In this document: piece by piece, positions 52,673 through 61,253 of the stretch
Layout of the letters: every line of letters starts with the position of its first letter
How positions within the stretch are numbered: the first letter of the stretch is position 1
DNA from: Thalassovita sp.
GTDB taxonomy: Bacteria; Pseudomonadota; Alphaproteobacteria; Rhodobacterales; Rhodobacteraceae
Direction: 5' to 3'
Assembly (NCBI RefSeq): GCF_963691685.1
Contig: NZ_OY829290.1
Coordinates: forward strand, 124,001 to 188,000
Length of the DNA: 64,000 nucleotides
The notes under the pieces: model-generated
The model's input: the letters and a program-made list of their open reading frames with translations, nothing else
The model's database searches: none
Told to the model about the DNA's origin: nothing
Translations under genes and position numbers: made by a program

Positions 52673-54268
52673 TTAGGCGACGTCGAAGGTCAGCGGTTTG
52701 ATCTGCTTGAACAGACCGGTTGCAGCCAACTGGCCCAGCACCTTCTGATCCACCACACCGTCAACATAAAGCAGTGCAATCGCTTCGCCGCCAGCCGCCG
52801 CACGGCCCAGGGTGAAGTTCGCGATGTTGACGTTGTTTTCGCCCAGCACACCGCCGAGGGTCCCGATAATGCCCGGCACGTCTTCGTTGGTGGTGTAGAG
52901 CATGTGCTCCCCCACTTCGGCGTCGATGTTGATGCCTTTGATCTGGATGAAGCGCGGCTTGCCATCCGAGAAGACGGTGCCCCCGATGGAGCGTTCGCGT
53001 TCGTCGGTGACGATGGTCACTTTGATATAGCCGTCAAAGGCGCCCGACTTGTCCTGATTGGTGGTCGAGATCTGGATGCCCTTTTCCTTGGCCACAAGAG
53101 GGGCAGATACCATGTTCACATCCGGGTTGGCCTTTTTCATGATGCCCGCCACCACAGCGCAGTTCAGCGCCGGCAGGTTCATATCAGAGACAACACCGTC
53201 ATAAAGGATGTTGATCGCTTTAATCGGCTCATCGGTTAGCTGGCCAATGAAGCCACCAAGGTGACCCGCCAGTTCCACCCAAGGGCCCATGACCTTGGCT
53301 TCCTCAGCGGTCATCGAAGGCATGTTCAGCGCGTTTTCAACTGCGCCGTCCAGCAGGTAGTTCGACATCTGGTCAGCCACCTGCAGTGCCACGTTTTCCT
53401 GTGCTTCGGTGGTCGATGCGCCCAGGTGCGGGGTGCAGACTACGTTGGGCAGGTTGAACAGCACGTTCTCTTTGGCGGGTTCTACGGCAAAGACGTCAAA
53501 GGCTGCGCCGGCAACATGGCCGGATTTCAGCAGATCGGCCAGCGCCTCTTCGTCCACCAGACCACCACGGGCACAGTTGATGATGCGCACGCCTTTTTTG
53601 GTTTTTTCCAGATTCTCACGGCTCAGGATGTTTTTGGTCTGCTCAGTGAAAGGCACGTGCAGGGTGATGAAATCGGCACGTGCCAGCAGCTCGTCCAGCT
53701 CGACCTTTTCGACCTGCATGTCGCGGGCCTTTTCCTCGCTGAGGAAGGGGTCATAGGCGGCGACCTTCATCTTCAGGCCACGGGCCCGGTCGCAGACGAT
53801 GCCACCGATGTTGCCTGCGCCGATGACGCCCAGGGTCTTGCCGGTCAGCTCAACGCCCATAAACTTCGACTTTTCCCACTTGCCCGCGTGGGTCGAGGCC
53901 GAGGCTTCGGGCAGCTGGCGGGCGACGGCGAACATCATCGCGATGGCGTGTTCAGCGGTGGTGATCATGTTGCCGAAAGGGGTGTTCATGACGATCACAC
54001 CCTTTTTCGACGCCGCTTCTTTATCCACGTTGTCGGTGCCGATACCGGCGCGGCCCACGACCTTGAGGTTGGTGGCAGCGTTCAGGATGGTTGGGGTGAC
54101 TTTGGTGGCCGAGCGGATCGCCAGACCGTCATACTGACCGATGATCTCGGCCAGTTTCTCTTTGTCCTTACCCACGTCGGGCAGGAAATCCACATCAATG
54201 CCGCGGTCACGGAAGATCTGAACTGCGGTTTCGCTGAGTTTATCGGAGACGAGTACTTTGGGAGCCAT
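52673..54268 (-). CDS. serA: D-3-phosphoglycerate dehydrogenase
   Basis: A 531-residue long-form SerA, first enzyme of serine synthesis. The NAD-binding loop is GKTLGVIGAGNIGGIVCDRA near residue 145, and the catalytic Arg/Glu/His lie in INCARGGLVDEEAL and CTPHLGASTTEAQ. After residue about 315 come the allosteric substrate-binding domain and a C-terminal ACT domain (EDVPGIIGTLGGVLGENNVN), so serine feedback is likely. It follows serC on the same strand with an 88-base gap. Confidence 0.95.
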   Translation of the reverse strand: MAPKVLVSDKLSETAVQIFRDRGIDVDFLPDVGKDKEKLAEIIGQYDGLAIRSATKVTPTILNAATNLKVVGRAGIGTDNVDKEAASKKGVIVMNTPFGNMITTAEHAIAMMFAVARQLPEASASTHAGKWEKSKFMGVELTGKTLGVIGAGNIGGIVCDRARGLKMKVAAYDPFLSEEKARDMQVEKVELDELLARADFITLHVPFTEQTKNILSRENLEKTKKGVRIINCARGGLVDEEALADLLKSGHVAGAAFDVFAVEPAKENVLFNLPNVVCTPHLGASTTEAQENVALQVADQMSNYLLDGAVENALNMPSMTAEEAKVMGPWVELAGHLGGFIGQLTDEPIKAINILYDGVVSDMNLPALNCAVVAGIMKKANPDVNMVSAPLVAKEKGIQISTTNQDKSGAFDGYIKVTIVTDERERSIGGTVFSDGKPRFIQIKGINIDAEVGEHMLYTTNEDVPGIIGTLGGVLGENNVNIANFTLGRAAAGGEAIALLYVDGVVDQKVLGQLAATGLFKQIKPLTFDVA

Positions 54269-54356
54269 TTTGAGCGTCCTTTATGCCGGGTGACCCAATT
54301 GGATGCGGGTCAGAAATAGGGGAAGGGGCCCGGCCTGTGGCCGGGCTCAGATAGAT

Positions 54357-55505
54357 TTAGCCTTGTGCGGCGATCTCGGCCTCGAAGGCCCATTCCAGCC
54401 AGGGCAGCATCGCGGCGATGTCAGCGGTTTCCACCGTGCCACCACACCAGATGCGCAGACCGGCCGGCGCGTCGCGATAGGCGCCAATGTCCAGCGCGAT
54501 GTTTTCCGCTTCCAGACGTTTGGCCACAGCCTTGGCGAAGGCGGCGCCGTCCTGAATGCGCGCATCGTCGAACTTCAGGCAGACCGAGGTGTTGGAACGG
54601 GTCGCTTCATCTTCGGCCAGGTTGGCGATCCACGGACGGGCGTCGCAGAAGTCAAATACGGCTTGCGCGTTGGCGTCGGCGCGGTCCTTCAGACCCTGCA
54701 GGCCACCCACGTCACGGGCCCAGTCCAGTGCAACCAGATAATCCTCAACCGCCAGCATCGACGGCGTGTTGATAGTTGCGCCCGAGAAGATGCCATCAAT
54801 CAGCTTGCCACCTTTGGTCAGGCGGAAGATTTTCGGCAGTGGCCATGCCGGGGTGTAGCTTTCCAGACGTTCCACCGCACGCGGGCTCAGCACCAGAATG
54901 CCATGCGCCGCTTCGCCGCCCAGCACCTTCTGCCAGGAGAAGGTGGTCACATCCAGTTTGTCCCACGGCAGGTCCATCGCAAACGCGGCCGAGGTGGCAT
55001 CGCAAATAGTCAGACCGTCGCGGTCATCCGCGATCCAGTCCGCATTCGGGACACGTACGCCCGAGGTGGTGCCGTTCCAGGTAAAGACAACATCGTTGTT
55101 CTTGGTATCAACGGTCGCCAGATCCACGATCTGGCCGTAGTCGGCGGTTTTCACCTCGGCGTCGATTTTCAGCTGTTTGACCACATCGGTCACCCAACCC
55201 GCGCCAAAGCTTTCCCAAGCCAGCATTTCCACGCCACGGGCACCCAAGAGGTTCCACAGGGCCATTTCAACCGCGCCGGTGTCCGATGCGGGAACGATGC
55301 CGATTTTGTAGTCTGCGGGGATGCCCAGAATCTCGCGGGTGCCTTCGATGGCATCTTTCAGCTTGGTCTTGCCAACAGCTGCGCGGTGCGAACGGCCCAG
55401 GGCGGCGTCCGACAGTTTATCCAGCGAGAATGTGGGGATTTTGGCACAGGGGCCCGAAGAAAAACGCGGATTGGCCGGCCGCGTGGCCGGAGCGTGAGTA
55501 GCCAT
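54357..55505 (-). CDS. serC: Phosphoserine aminotransferase
   Basis: A 382-residue PLP enzyme of the alphaproteobacterial SerC type: NPRFSSGPCAKIPTFSLDKL at the start, GRSHRAAVGKTKLKDAIEGT, and the PLP Lys in TFSWQKVLGGEAAHGILVLS. It turns 3-phosphohydroxypyruvate into phosphoserine. The start is ATG 55505; an in-frame extension to 55709 would cover the regulatory leader. It is divergent from serB and upstream of serA, so the three steps of serine synthesis are together. Confidence 0.94.
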   Translation of the reverse strand: MATHAPATRPANPRFSSGPCAKIPTFSLDKLSDAALGRSHRAAVGKTKLKDAIEGTREILGIPADYKIGIVPASDTGAVEMALWNLLGARGVEMLAWESFGAGWVTDVVKQLKIDAEVKTADYGQIVDLATVDTKNNDVVFTWNGTTSGVRVPNADWIADDRDGLTICDATSAAFAMDLPWDKLDVTTFSWQKVLGGEAAHGILVLSPRAVERLESYTPAWPLPKIFRLTKGGKLIDGIFSGATINTPSMLAVEDYLVALDWARDVGGLQGLKDRADANAQAVFDFCDARPWIANLAEDEATRSNTSVCLKFDDARIQDGAAFAKAVAKRLEAENIALDIGAYRDAPAGLRIWCGGTVETADIAAMLPWLEWAFEAEIAAQG

Positions 55506-55547
55506 TACTGCTATCCTTCCAGATAAATGCCTCTCGTTGGGGAGAGG
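55506..55547 (-). promoter_or_regulatory. Leader hairpin of serC (candidate serC RNA motif)
   Basis: On the minus strand, GTGGGACACCTCTCCCCAAC leads into GAGAGG, so CCTCTC (55547-55542) pairs with GAGAGG (55535-55530) around a six-base loop. This is 25 bases before the serC start and directly before a purine-rich GGAAGGA Shine-Dalgarno. A conserved serC leader RNA is known from alphaproteobacteria; I judge this to be one by position and hairpin only. Confidence 0.5.
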
Positions 55548-55757
55548 TGTCCCACGGACCGAGATAGAGCGCTGCACCGCGGCGAGCAACCGGGAAAATG
55601 ATCCAAAAGCGGCATTTTGCTGAGTCGTTGCGACGGAAATGTCTACGATCGGAAACTTCGGTTTCTTGCCCATGGAACCAGTGCTGTGATGCTGGAAATC
55701 ATGCGGCACATGGGCTAAGCGGCCTGTAACACGGCCTTACCTTCAGGATTCTGACCC

Positions 55758-56633
55758 ATGTTCATTGCCACCCTGCTGACCAACCCTGCCAAAACCAAAC
55801 TGGACCCTGCGCTGGTCGAAAACCTGCGCAATGCCTGGGGTGGCGGCGATGCGGTCTGGCTGTCGGCGGATGAGGCGGCAGAATTCACCTTGGCCGAACA
55901 GCCCGGCAATCAGTGGGACGTCTGGCAGGACCTGCAGGATCTGGGCGTAGATCTGATCGTGCAGCCGCTTGCGGGGCGTCGCAAAAAGATGCTGCTGGCG
56001 GATATGGACAGCACCATGATCCAGCAGGAATGCATCGATGAACTGGCCGCAGAGGCTGGCATCGGGGAACGTGTGGCCGAAATCACCGCACGGGCGATGA
56101 ACGGTGAGCTGGATTTTGAAGGCGCCCTGCTGGAGCGTGTTGGCCTGCTGAAAGGTCTGCCCGAAGCGATCATCGAAAAGGTGCTGGCCGAGCGCATCAC
56201 CTTCATGCCCGGTGGCAAGGCGCTTTTGGCGACGATGAAGGCCAACGGCGGCTACGCGGCGCTGGTTTCGGGCGGGTTCACGGCCTTCACCGCCAAGGTT
56301 GCGGCGGAACTGGGCTTTGACGAAAACCACGCCAACACTTTGATCGTTGAGGATGGCGCGCTGAACGGTGATGTGGGCCGTCCAATTCTGGGCAAACAGG
56401 CCAAAGTGGACCAGCTGGAACGTATCACCGCCAAGCTGGGCCTGAGCGAGGCGGATGTGATCGCCGTTGGCGACGGGGCCAATGATCTGGGCATGTTGGG
56501 TCGGGCGGGCAGCGGTGTGGCGCTGCATGCAAAACCTTCGGTCGCGGCGCAATGTGATATCCGGATCAATCATGGTGACTTGACGGCGCTCTTGTTTCTG
56601 CAAGGGTACGCCCGCGCTGATTTCGCAGCCTGA
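55758..56633 (+). CDS. serB: Phosphoserine phosphatase
   Basis: A 291-residue HAD phosphatase, last step of serine synthesis. The nucleophile motif is D-M-D-S-T at 82-86, followed by LVSGGFTAFTAKVA and the metal motif AVGDGANDLGML. An N-terminal regulatory segment of about 75 residues precedes the HAD domain. It is divergent from serC with a 252-base shared control region. Confidence 0.94.
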   Translation: MFIATLLTNPAKTKLDPALVENLRNAWGGGDAVWLSADEAAEFTLAEQPGNQWDVWQDLQDLGVDLIVQPLAGRRKKMLLADMDSTMIQQECIDELAAEAGIGERVAEITARAMNGELDFEGALLERVGLLKGLPEAIIEKVLAERITFMPGGKALLATMKANGGYAALVSGGFTAFTAKVAAELGFDENHANTLIVEDGALNGDVGRPILGKQAKVDQLERITAKLGLSEADVIAVGDGANDLGMLGRAGSGVALHAKPSVAAQCDIRINHGDLTALLFLQGYARADFAA

Positions 56634-56664
56634 CCTGACCACTCTGACATAGATCGAGACCTCC

Positions 56665-57426
56665 ATGTTTTTTGAATTCAGTGCCGAGGTGCTGGCAATC
56701 CTGCTGGCGGCCGCTTTTGCTGCGGGGTTTGTCGATGCCATTGCAGGCGGCGGCGGGTTGATCACGCTACCGGTGCTGATGCTCTCGGGCGTGCCGCCGG
56801 TGCAGGCGCTGGCCACCAATAAGATCCAAGGCATGTTTGGCGCTGGCACAGCCGCGTTTTCCTATGCCCGCAGCGGCCATGTAGATCCCAAGGCGCAGGC
56901 GCCCGCGGCACTGCTGGCAGCAGCAGCCTCCTTTGGGGGGGCGTTGCTGGTCACCGTGCTGCCAACCGAATGGATCCGGCTGATCCTGCCGGTTCTGCTG
57001 ATCGGCATTGCGCTGTTCTTTGCGCTGCGCCCCGGTCTGGATGACAGTGATCGCACCCGACGCCTGTCACCTTTGGTCTTTACCCTGACAGCGGTGCCGC
57101 TGGTGGCGGGCTACGACGGGTTGCTGGGGCCGGGGGCAGGCAGTTTCTACATGCTGTCCTTTGTGCTGCTGTCGGGCTACGGCATTTTGAAAGCGACGGC
57201 GCATACCAAACTGCTGAACTTTGCCTCAAACGTGGGCGGGCTGTTGGCCTTTGCGCTGGTGGCGCAGCCGCTGTGGCTGTTGGGGCTGGCGATGGGTGTG
57301 GTGCAGATCGCGGGCGCCCGGTTGGGAGCCAAGATGGCGCTGAAACAGGGGGCGAAGGTCATCAAACCGCTGCTGGTGATCACCTCCCTCAGCCTGGCGG
57401 CAAAACTCCTGTGGGAAATGGTCTGA
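56665..57426 (+). CDS. TSUP-family permease (TauE/SafE)
   Basis: A 253-residue membrane protein with about seven to eight helices. The family signature is present: AGFVDAIAGGGGLITLPVLM, then ALATNKIQGMFG in the first half and GPGAGSFYMLSFVLL in the second. TSUP proteins export sulfite or organosulfonates, among other anions. It follows serB by 31 bases and may be co-transcribed, but no functional link to serine is evident. Confidence 0.88.
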   Translation: MFFEFSAEVLAILLAAAFAAGFVDAIAGGGGLITLPVLMLSGVPPVQALATNKIQGMFGAGTAAFSYARSGHVDPKAQAPAALLAAAASFGGALLVTVLPTEWIRLILPVLLIGIALFFALRPGLDDSDRTRRLSPLVFTLTAVPLVAGYDGLLGPGAGSFYMLSFVLLSGYGILKATAHTKLLNFASNVGGLLAFALVAQPLWLLGLAMGVVQIAGARLGAKMALKQGAKVIKPLLVITSLSLAAKLLWEMV

Positions 57427-57538
57427 CCCAAGGCCTAACGCGCGGTTGATTTGGTGATTTCCGGGAATCGGGCAAGGATGGGGATGGGCGCCTGTGAGGG
57501 AAGGCGCCCGCGACTCTGCCCTTGAAGGAGGACCAGAT

Positions 57539-57850
57539 ATGCCAAAATTCATGTTTATCTACCACGGTGGATCGGCGCCGGAGAGCCCGGAGGAAGGTGC
57601 CAAAGTCATGGCGGCCTGGACCGCCTGGCTGGAAGGGATGGGATCAGCGGTTGTTGATATGGGCAACCCGGCAGGGCCATCCAAAACCGTCAGTGCCAGC
57701 GGTGTTACAGACGATGGTGGCGCCAACCCGGTGTCGGGCTACACGCTGGTGACCGCTGCCGATCACGATGCGGCGGTGGGCATGGCGCGGGGCTGCCCGA
57801 TCTTAAGCGATGGCGGCAGCGTTGAAGTGGCCGAGGCGATGGAAATGTGA
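57539..57850 (+). CDS. YCII-related small protein
   Basis: A 103-residue YCII-domain protein of the MPKFMFIYHGG type, with A-A-W-T-A-W-L and the C-terminal ARGCPILSDGGSVEVAEAME. YCII-like proteins have a ferredoxin-like fold with a His/Asp pair; their physiological role is mostly unknown. GAAGGAGG precedes the ATG at 57539, which decides the start over an upstream in-frame codon. Confidence 0.82.
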   Translation: MPKFMFIYHGGSAPESPEEGAKVMAAWTAWLEGMGSAVVDMGNPAGPSKTVSASGVTDDGGANPVSGYTLVTAADHDAAVGMARGCPILSDGGSVEVAEAMEM

Positions 57851-57856
57851 TCGCGA

Positions 57857-57896
57857 CCCCTTGCCCGTCACATGGGGCGGGCAGGGGAATTTTTTT
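57857..57896 (+). terminator. Strong rho-independent terminator after the YCII gene
   Basis: CCCCTTGCCCG (57857-57867) pairs with CGGGCAGGGG (57878-57887) with one bulged T. AATTTTTTT follows. It sits between the convergent YCII and ribH genes. Confidence 0.9.
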
Positions 57897-57923
57897 GAGT
57901 ATTTTTGGAACGTTGAAAGGCGC

Positions 57924-58370
57924 TTAGGCGGCTTTTTCTGCGTTCAACCCGGCGCGGGTCTGGCCGATCATCAGTGCGGCGCGGGCCGCCTCGCGTCCCT
58001 TTTCGACGAAGTGTTCGCGGTAGATCGCCTTGTGGTGATCGGTTTCCTGGAAATGATGCGGCGTCAGGGAGACCGACAGCACCGGCACGCCGCTGTCCAG
58101 GCCCGCGCGCATCAGCCCGTCGACCACGGCCTGGGCGACAAAATCATGGCGGTAGATGCCACCATCCACCACCAGCGCGGCGGCGGCCACGGCGGCGTAG
58201 CGACCGGACTCGGCCAGATCGCGGGCCAGCAGCGGCATTTCAAAGGCGCCGGGCACGTCGAACACATCAACCTGTGCGGCGGGGATCACGTCGCAAAAAC
58301 CGGCCAATGCCTGATCAACGATATCGGCATGCCAGTTGGCCTTGATGAAGGCGTAGCGGGTGGATGTCAT
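57924..58370 (-). CDS. ribH: 6,7-dimethyl-8-ribityllumazine synthase, type II
   Basis: A 148-residue RibH of the RibH2 group known from rhizobia and Brucella: RYAFIKANWHADIVDQALAG, FDVPGAFEMPLLARDLAESG, and SVSLTPHHFQE, where the type-II loop replaces the usual LTTEN region. It joins 5-amino-6-ribitylaminouracil with dihydroxybutanone phosphate on the way to riboflavin. The start is ATG 58370. It is alone, without ribB, ribE or ribD, and is led by an FMN riboswitch. Confidence 0.92.
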   Translation of the reverse strand: MTSTRYAFIKANWHADIVDQALAGFCDVIPAAQVDVFDVPGAFEMPLLARDLAESGRYAAVAAAALVVDGGIYRHDFVAQAVVDGLMRAGLDSGVPVLSVSLTPHHFQETDHHKAIYREHFVEKGREAARAALMIGQTRAGLNAEKAA

Positions 58371-58425
58371 GTCATGGTCCTTTCCTATCTCGACACATCC
58401 CCCCAAGGCGTTGTCACGAACAGGA

Positions 58426-58453
58426 AAGGCACCTCACCTGTGGGTGGGGCCTT
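58426..58453 (-). promoter_or_regulatory. Expression-platform hairpin of the FMN riboswitch
   Basis: On the minus strand AAGGCCCCACC pairs with GGTGAGGTGCCTT with two small bulges, then TTTCCTG follows. It lies between the aptamer and the ribH start, with a weak T-run. It is likely the terminator formed when FMN is bound. Confidence 0.55.
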
Positions 58454-58460
58454 GCTGTCG

Positions 58461-58655
58461 CTCTCTTCCATCCGGACTATGACCGTCGGCTCTGGAGTTG
58501 CACCAGATCTGCTGTCACCTTTTTGAAGCTCCACATCTTATCCGAAAACCGGTTCCCACTTTTCGGGACGTGGACGCGTCTCTGAAGGCCGCTCGCGGGC
58601 TTCGGGGCTGGCCCGTTACCGCCGGTGGGGAATTTCACCCCGCCCTGAGAACGGG
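58461..58655 (-). promoter_or_regulatory. FMN riboswitch (RFN element) before ribH
   Basis: All conserved blocks of the RFN element are present on the minus strand: TTCTCAGGGCGGGGTGAAAT, TCCCCACCGGCGGTA, GCCCGCGAGCG, CAGCAGATCTGGTGCAACTC, CAGAGCCGACGGTCATAGTC and CGGATGGAAGAGAG. Between the CGAGCG block and the CAGATCTGG block lies an enlarged arm of about 80 bases with its own hairpin. FMN binding would shut off ribH. Confidence 0.95.
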
Positions 58656-58702
58656 CGCAAACTGGCAGAGGCTGGCGCAAAAAGAAAGAGGAAATGCAGC
58701 CG

Positions 58703-60013
58703 CTAGCGCCGCAGCTTTTTCAGCAGGGACAGGGAGGCAAAGCCATCCGGCACATCGCCGCGCGCCGCCTGATAGGCGCGGATGGCGCGTTGGGTCATCG
58801 GCCCGACCATGCCGTCGACACCGCCAGTGGAGAACCCGGCCTTGGTCAGCAGTGCCTGCATTTCCTTGCGTTCCGCCCGGTTCAGCACCCTGTCGTTGCG
58901 GGGCCAATCGGCCGCGATGGGGCCTGCCCCTTTTAGCCGGTCCGAGAGGTGCCCCACCCCGACTACATAGGAGGTGGCGAAATTGTAGCGAGAGATCACT
59001 TTGAAGTTCTTGAAGATCATAAAGGCCGCGCCTTTGTGACCGGCGGGCAGCAGGATTGAGGCCTGCCCGTAGTTGCGCACCGCGCGGCCTTGGGTGTCTT
59101 TCACTCCCAGACGGGCCCATTCTGCCGGGGATTTGGTGATCTTCTTGCTGGCGAGGCTGTAATTGAACCCGCGTGGCAACCTGACCTCGACGCCCCAGGG
59201 CTGGCCGGAGACCCAGCCGTGTTTTTTGAGGTAGGCGGCGGTAGAGGCCAATGCATCAGCGGGGTTGTCTGACCAGATATCGCGCCGCCCGTCGCCGGTG
59301 AAATCGACGGCAAAGGCCTGATAAGAGGTGGGAATAAACTGGGTGTGGCCCATGGCCCCGGCCCAGCTGCCCTTCATCTTGGCGGCTGTTGTATCACCGG
59401 ATTGCAGGATCTTCAGCGCCGCAATCAGCTGTTTTTCAAAGAAGCGACCGCGCCGCCCGTCATAGGCCAGGGTTGCCAGCGCCTCGATCATATTGTGGTC
59501 ACCGCGGTATTCACCATAGGCGCTTTCCAAGCCCCAGACGGCCGCCACCACTTCTTTGTCGACACCATAGGTGCGTTCGATCTGGGTCAGCACGCGGCGA
59601 TGTTGGCGCAGCGCGGCCTTGCCGTTTTTGATCCGTTTGTCCGAGGCGGCGCTGTCCAGATAGTCCCAGATGGGTTTGGTAAACTCACTCTGGTTGCGGT
59701 CGCGTTCGATCACCTCGTCATTGAACGTGACGCCGCGAAAGGCGCGCTGGAAGGTGGCATCGGAAATCCCGGCCGCCCGGGCGCGGGGCTGAAAATTGCG
59801 GATCCAGCGCTGAAACCCGGCTTCGGTGGCGCGGCTGGCGGCGGGAATGACGGGCAGGGCCTGCGAAGAGCTGGGCACTGCCGATCCCACGCCGGACCCC
59901 GGCCGGGCCTGCGGGCGCAGGGAATTGTCCACCGGCATCGCCGCCACCGATGTGGCCGCAAGTGATAGGAGAAATGCGCCAGCACGCAGGCTGGTCTGTG
60001 CCAGTTGTTTCAT
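58703..60013 (-). CDS. Lytic murein transglycosylase (MltB family) with peptidoglycan-binding domain
   Basis: A 436-residue periplasmic enzyme. A signal peptide ends near residue 25 (LAATSVAAMP). The SLT2/MltB catalytic domain has the Glu in AVWGLESAYGEYRGDHN and the substrate segment MKGSWAGAMGHTQFIPTSYQ. The C-terminal 60 residues form a PG-binding domain (LTKAGFSTGGVDGMVGPMTQ, then RAIRAYQ). It cleaves glycan strands with 1,6-anhydro ends. The start at 60013 is chosen because it leads straight into the signal peptide. Confidence 0.92.
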   Translation of the reverse strand: MKQLAQTSLRAGAFLLSLAATSVAAMPVDNSLRPQARPGSGVGSAVPSSSQALPVIPAASRATEAGFQRWIRNFQPRARAAGISDATFQRAFRGVTFNDEVIERDRNQSEFTKPIWDYLDSAASDKRIKNGKAALRQHRRVLTQIERTYGVDKEVVAAVWGLESAYGEYRGDHNMIEALATLAYDGRRGRFFEKQLIAALKILQSGDTTAAKMKGSWAGAMGHTQFIPTSYQAFAVDFTGDGRRDIWSDNPADALASTAAYLKKHGWVSGQPWGVEVRLPRGFNYSLASKKITKSPAEWARLGVKDTQGRAVRNYGQASILLPAGHKGAAFMIFKNFKVISRYNFATSYVVGVGHLSDRLKGAGPIAADWPRNDRVLNRAERKEMQALLTKAGFSTGGVDGMVGPMTQRAIRAYQAARGDVPDGFASLSLLKKLRR

Positions 60014-60169
60014 TGCATCTGCCCTGTGTTGTGGCCCCCGGAGTTGTGCCTTGGGGTGCGGTGTTCTGTGGTAGAACTTGGGGCTGAGGATAGCCTGCGG
60101 CAAGGGCGGCGGAAAGTCTTTGACCCCGCCGCCCTGTCAAAAGGCAAGAATGTGCTGAGGTGCAGTGCC

Positions 60170-61159
60170 TCAGATCGTCAGGATCACGGAACCGGCACGG
60201 TCCCCGCTGGCGATAATGTCATGGGCTTTGGCGCAGTCCACCAGCGGCAGCTCATGGGCGATGCGCATGTCCAGCGCGCCCTTTTCCAGCAGGGCGTTCA
60301 GCTGTGCTTCGCATTGGCGGCGCTCAGCATCGCTCAGGATATAGACCAGCGCCATTTCCAAGGTCACACCTTTGAACATCAGCGGATAGAAAGGCAGGGT
60401 GGGGGCGCGATCTTTGGCGGACCCATAGGCGACGATGCGGCCGCGCGGTGCGATCACTTCGGTGATCATTTCGGCGTTGGGGCCAAATTCAACCTCCACA
60501 ACCTGATCCACCGGCTGGCCGTTGTTGGCGGCCAGAACCGCGGCGGCCAGATCGGGGTCATTGTAGCCAATCACCGCATCCGCGCCTGCCTGACGCGCCG
60601 CTTCCTGCTGGGCGGGGCTGCCTGCCGTGGCAATCACCTTGGCGCCGGAGGCTTTGGCGATCTGCACGGCCAGACGGCCCACAGTGCCGCCACCGCCGCT
60701 GATCAGCAGGGTTTTGCCAGCCACATCCCCACCGCCCAACACGCAGTAGGTGGCGGTCATTGCCGGAATGCCCAGCACCGCGCCTTCGGCAAAGCTGATG
60801 TTGTCGGGTAGGGTCACGGCCTGATCCTGCGGCAGGGCGATGTATTGGGCGGCGGTGCCATAGGCGCGCTGCCATTGGCCGTTCCAGATCCAGACCCGTT
60901 CACCGATGCGGGAGGGATCCACATCAGCCCCCACCGCTTCGATCACACCGGCACCATCGCTGTGGGGGATGATGCGGGGGTAGGGTGGCTCGGTCACGCC
61001 GGGGCGGGTGCCGGAGCGGGCGTTGACGTCTGAGGGGTTCACGCCCGAGGCTTTCAGGCGCACCAGCACTTCGCCCGCTTCGGGGGTTGGGGTGGGCAGA
61101 TCGCTTAGGGTCAGGACCTCGGCCGCGGGGCCAAATTTGCTGTAAGTGATGGCGCGCAT
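60170..61159 (-). CDS. NADPH:quinone reductase-type medium-chain oxidoreductase
   Basis: A 329-residue zinc-independent MDR protein. It starts MRAITYSKFGPAAEVLTLSD and has the NADPH loop in LISGGGGTVGRLAVQIAKAS, with AGSPAQQEAARQAGADAVIG after it. It reduces quinones or enones in one- or two-electron steps. AAGGAGAG seven bases before ATG 61159 decides the start. It is divergent from a LysR regulator that may control it. Confidence 0.88.
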   Translation of the reverse strand: MRAITYSKFGPAAEVLTLSDLPTPTPEAGEVLVRLKASGVNPSDVNARSGTRPGVTEPPYPRIIPHSDGAGVIEAVGADVDPSRIGERVWIWNGQWQRAYGTAAQYIALPQDQAVTLPDNISFAEGAVLGIPAMTATYCVLGGGDVAGKTLLISGGGGTVGRLAVQIAKASGAKVIATAGSPAQQEAARQAGADAVIGYNDPDLAAAVLAANNGQPVDQVVEVEFGPNAEMITEVIAPRGRIVAYGSAKDRAPTLPFYPLMFKGVTLEMALVYILSDAERRQCEAQLNALLEKGALDMRIAHELPLVDCAKAHDIIASGDRAGSVILTI

Positions 61160-61253
61160 GGCACTCTCCTTGTGGTTTGCCACTTTGTACTGGCTGGTTC
61201 AGCATAAAAGAAATGAATTGATTGAATGCTGAGGATGTGAATATCAAATCTAC

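Noticed and set aside
55506..55709. N-terminal extension of SerC to 55709
   Set aside because: It would translate the leader hairpin, and the added residues are not part of any SerC. ATG 55505 has a good ribosome-binding site.
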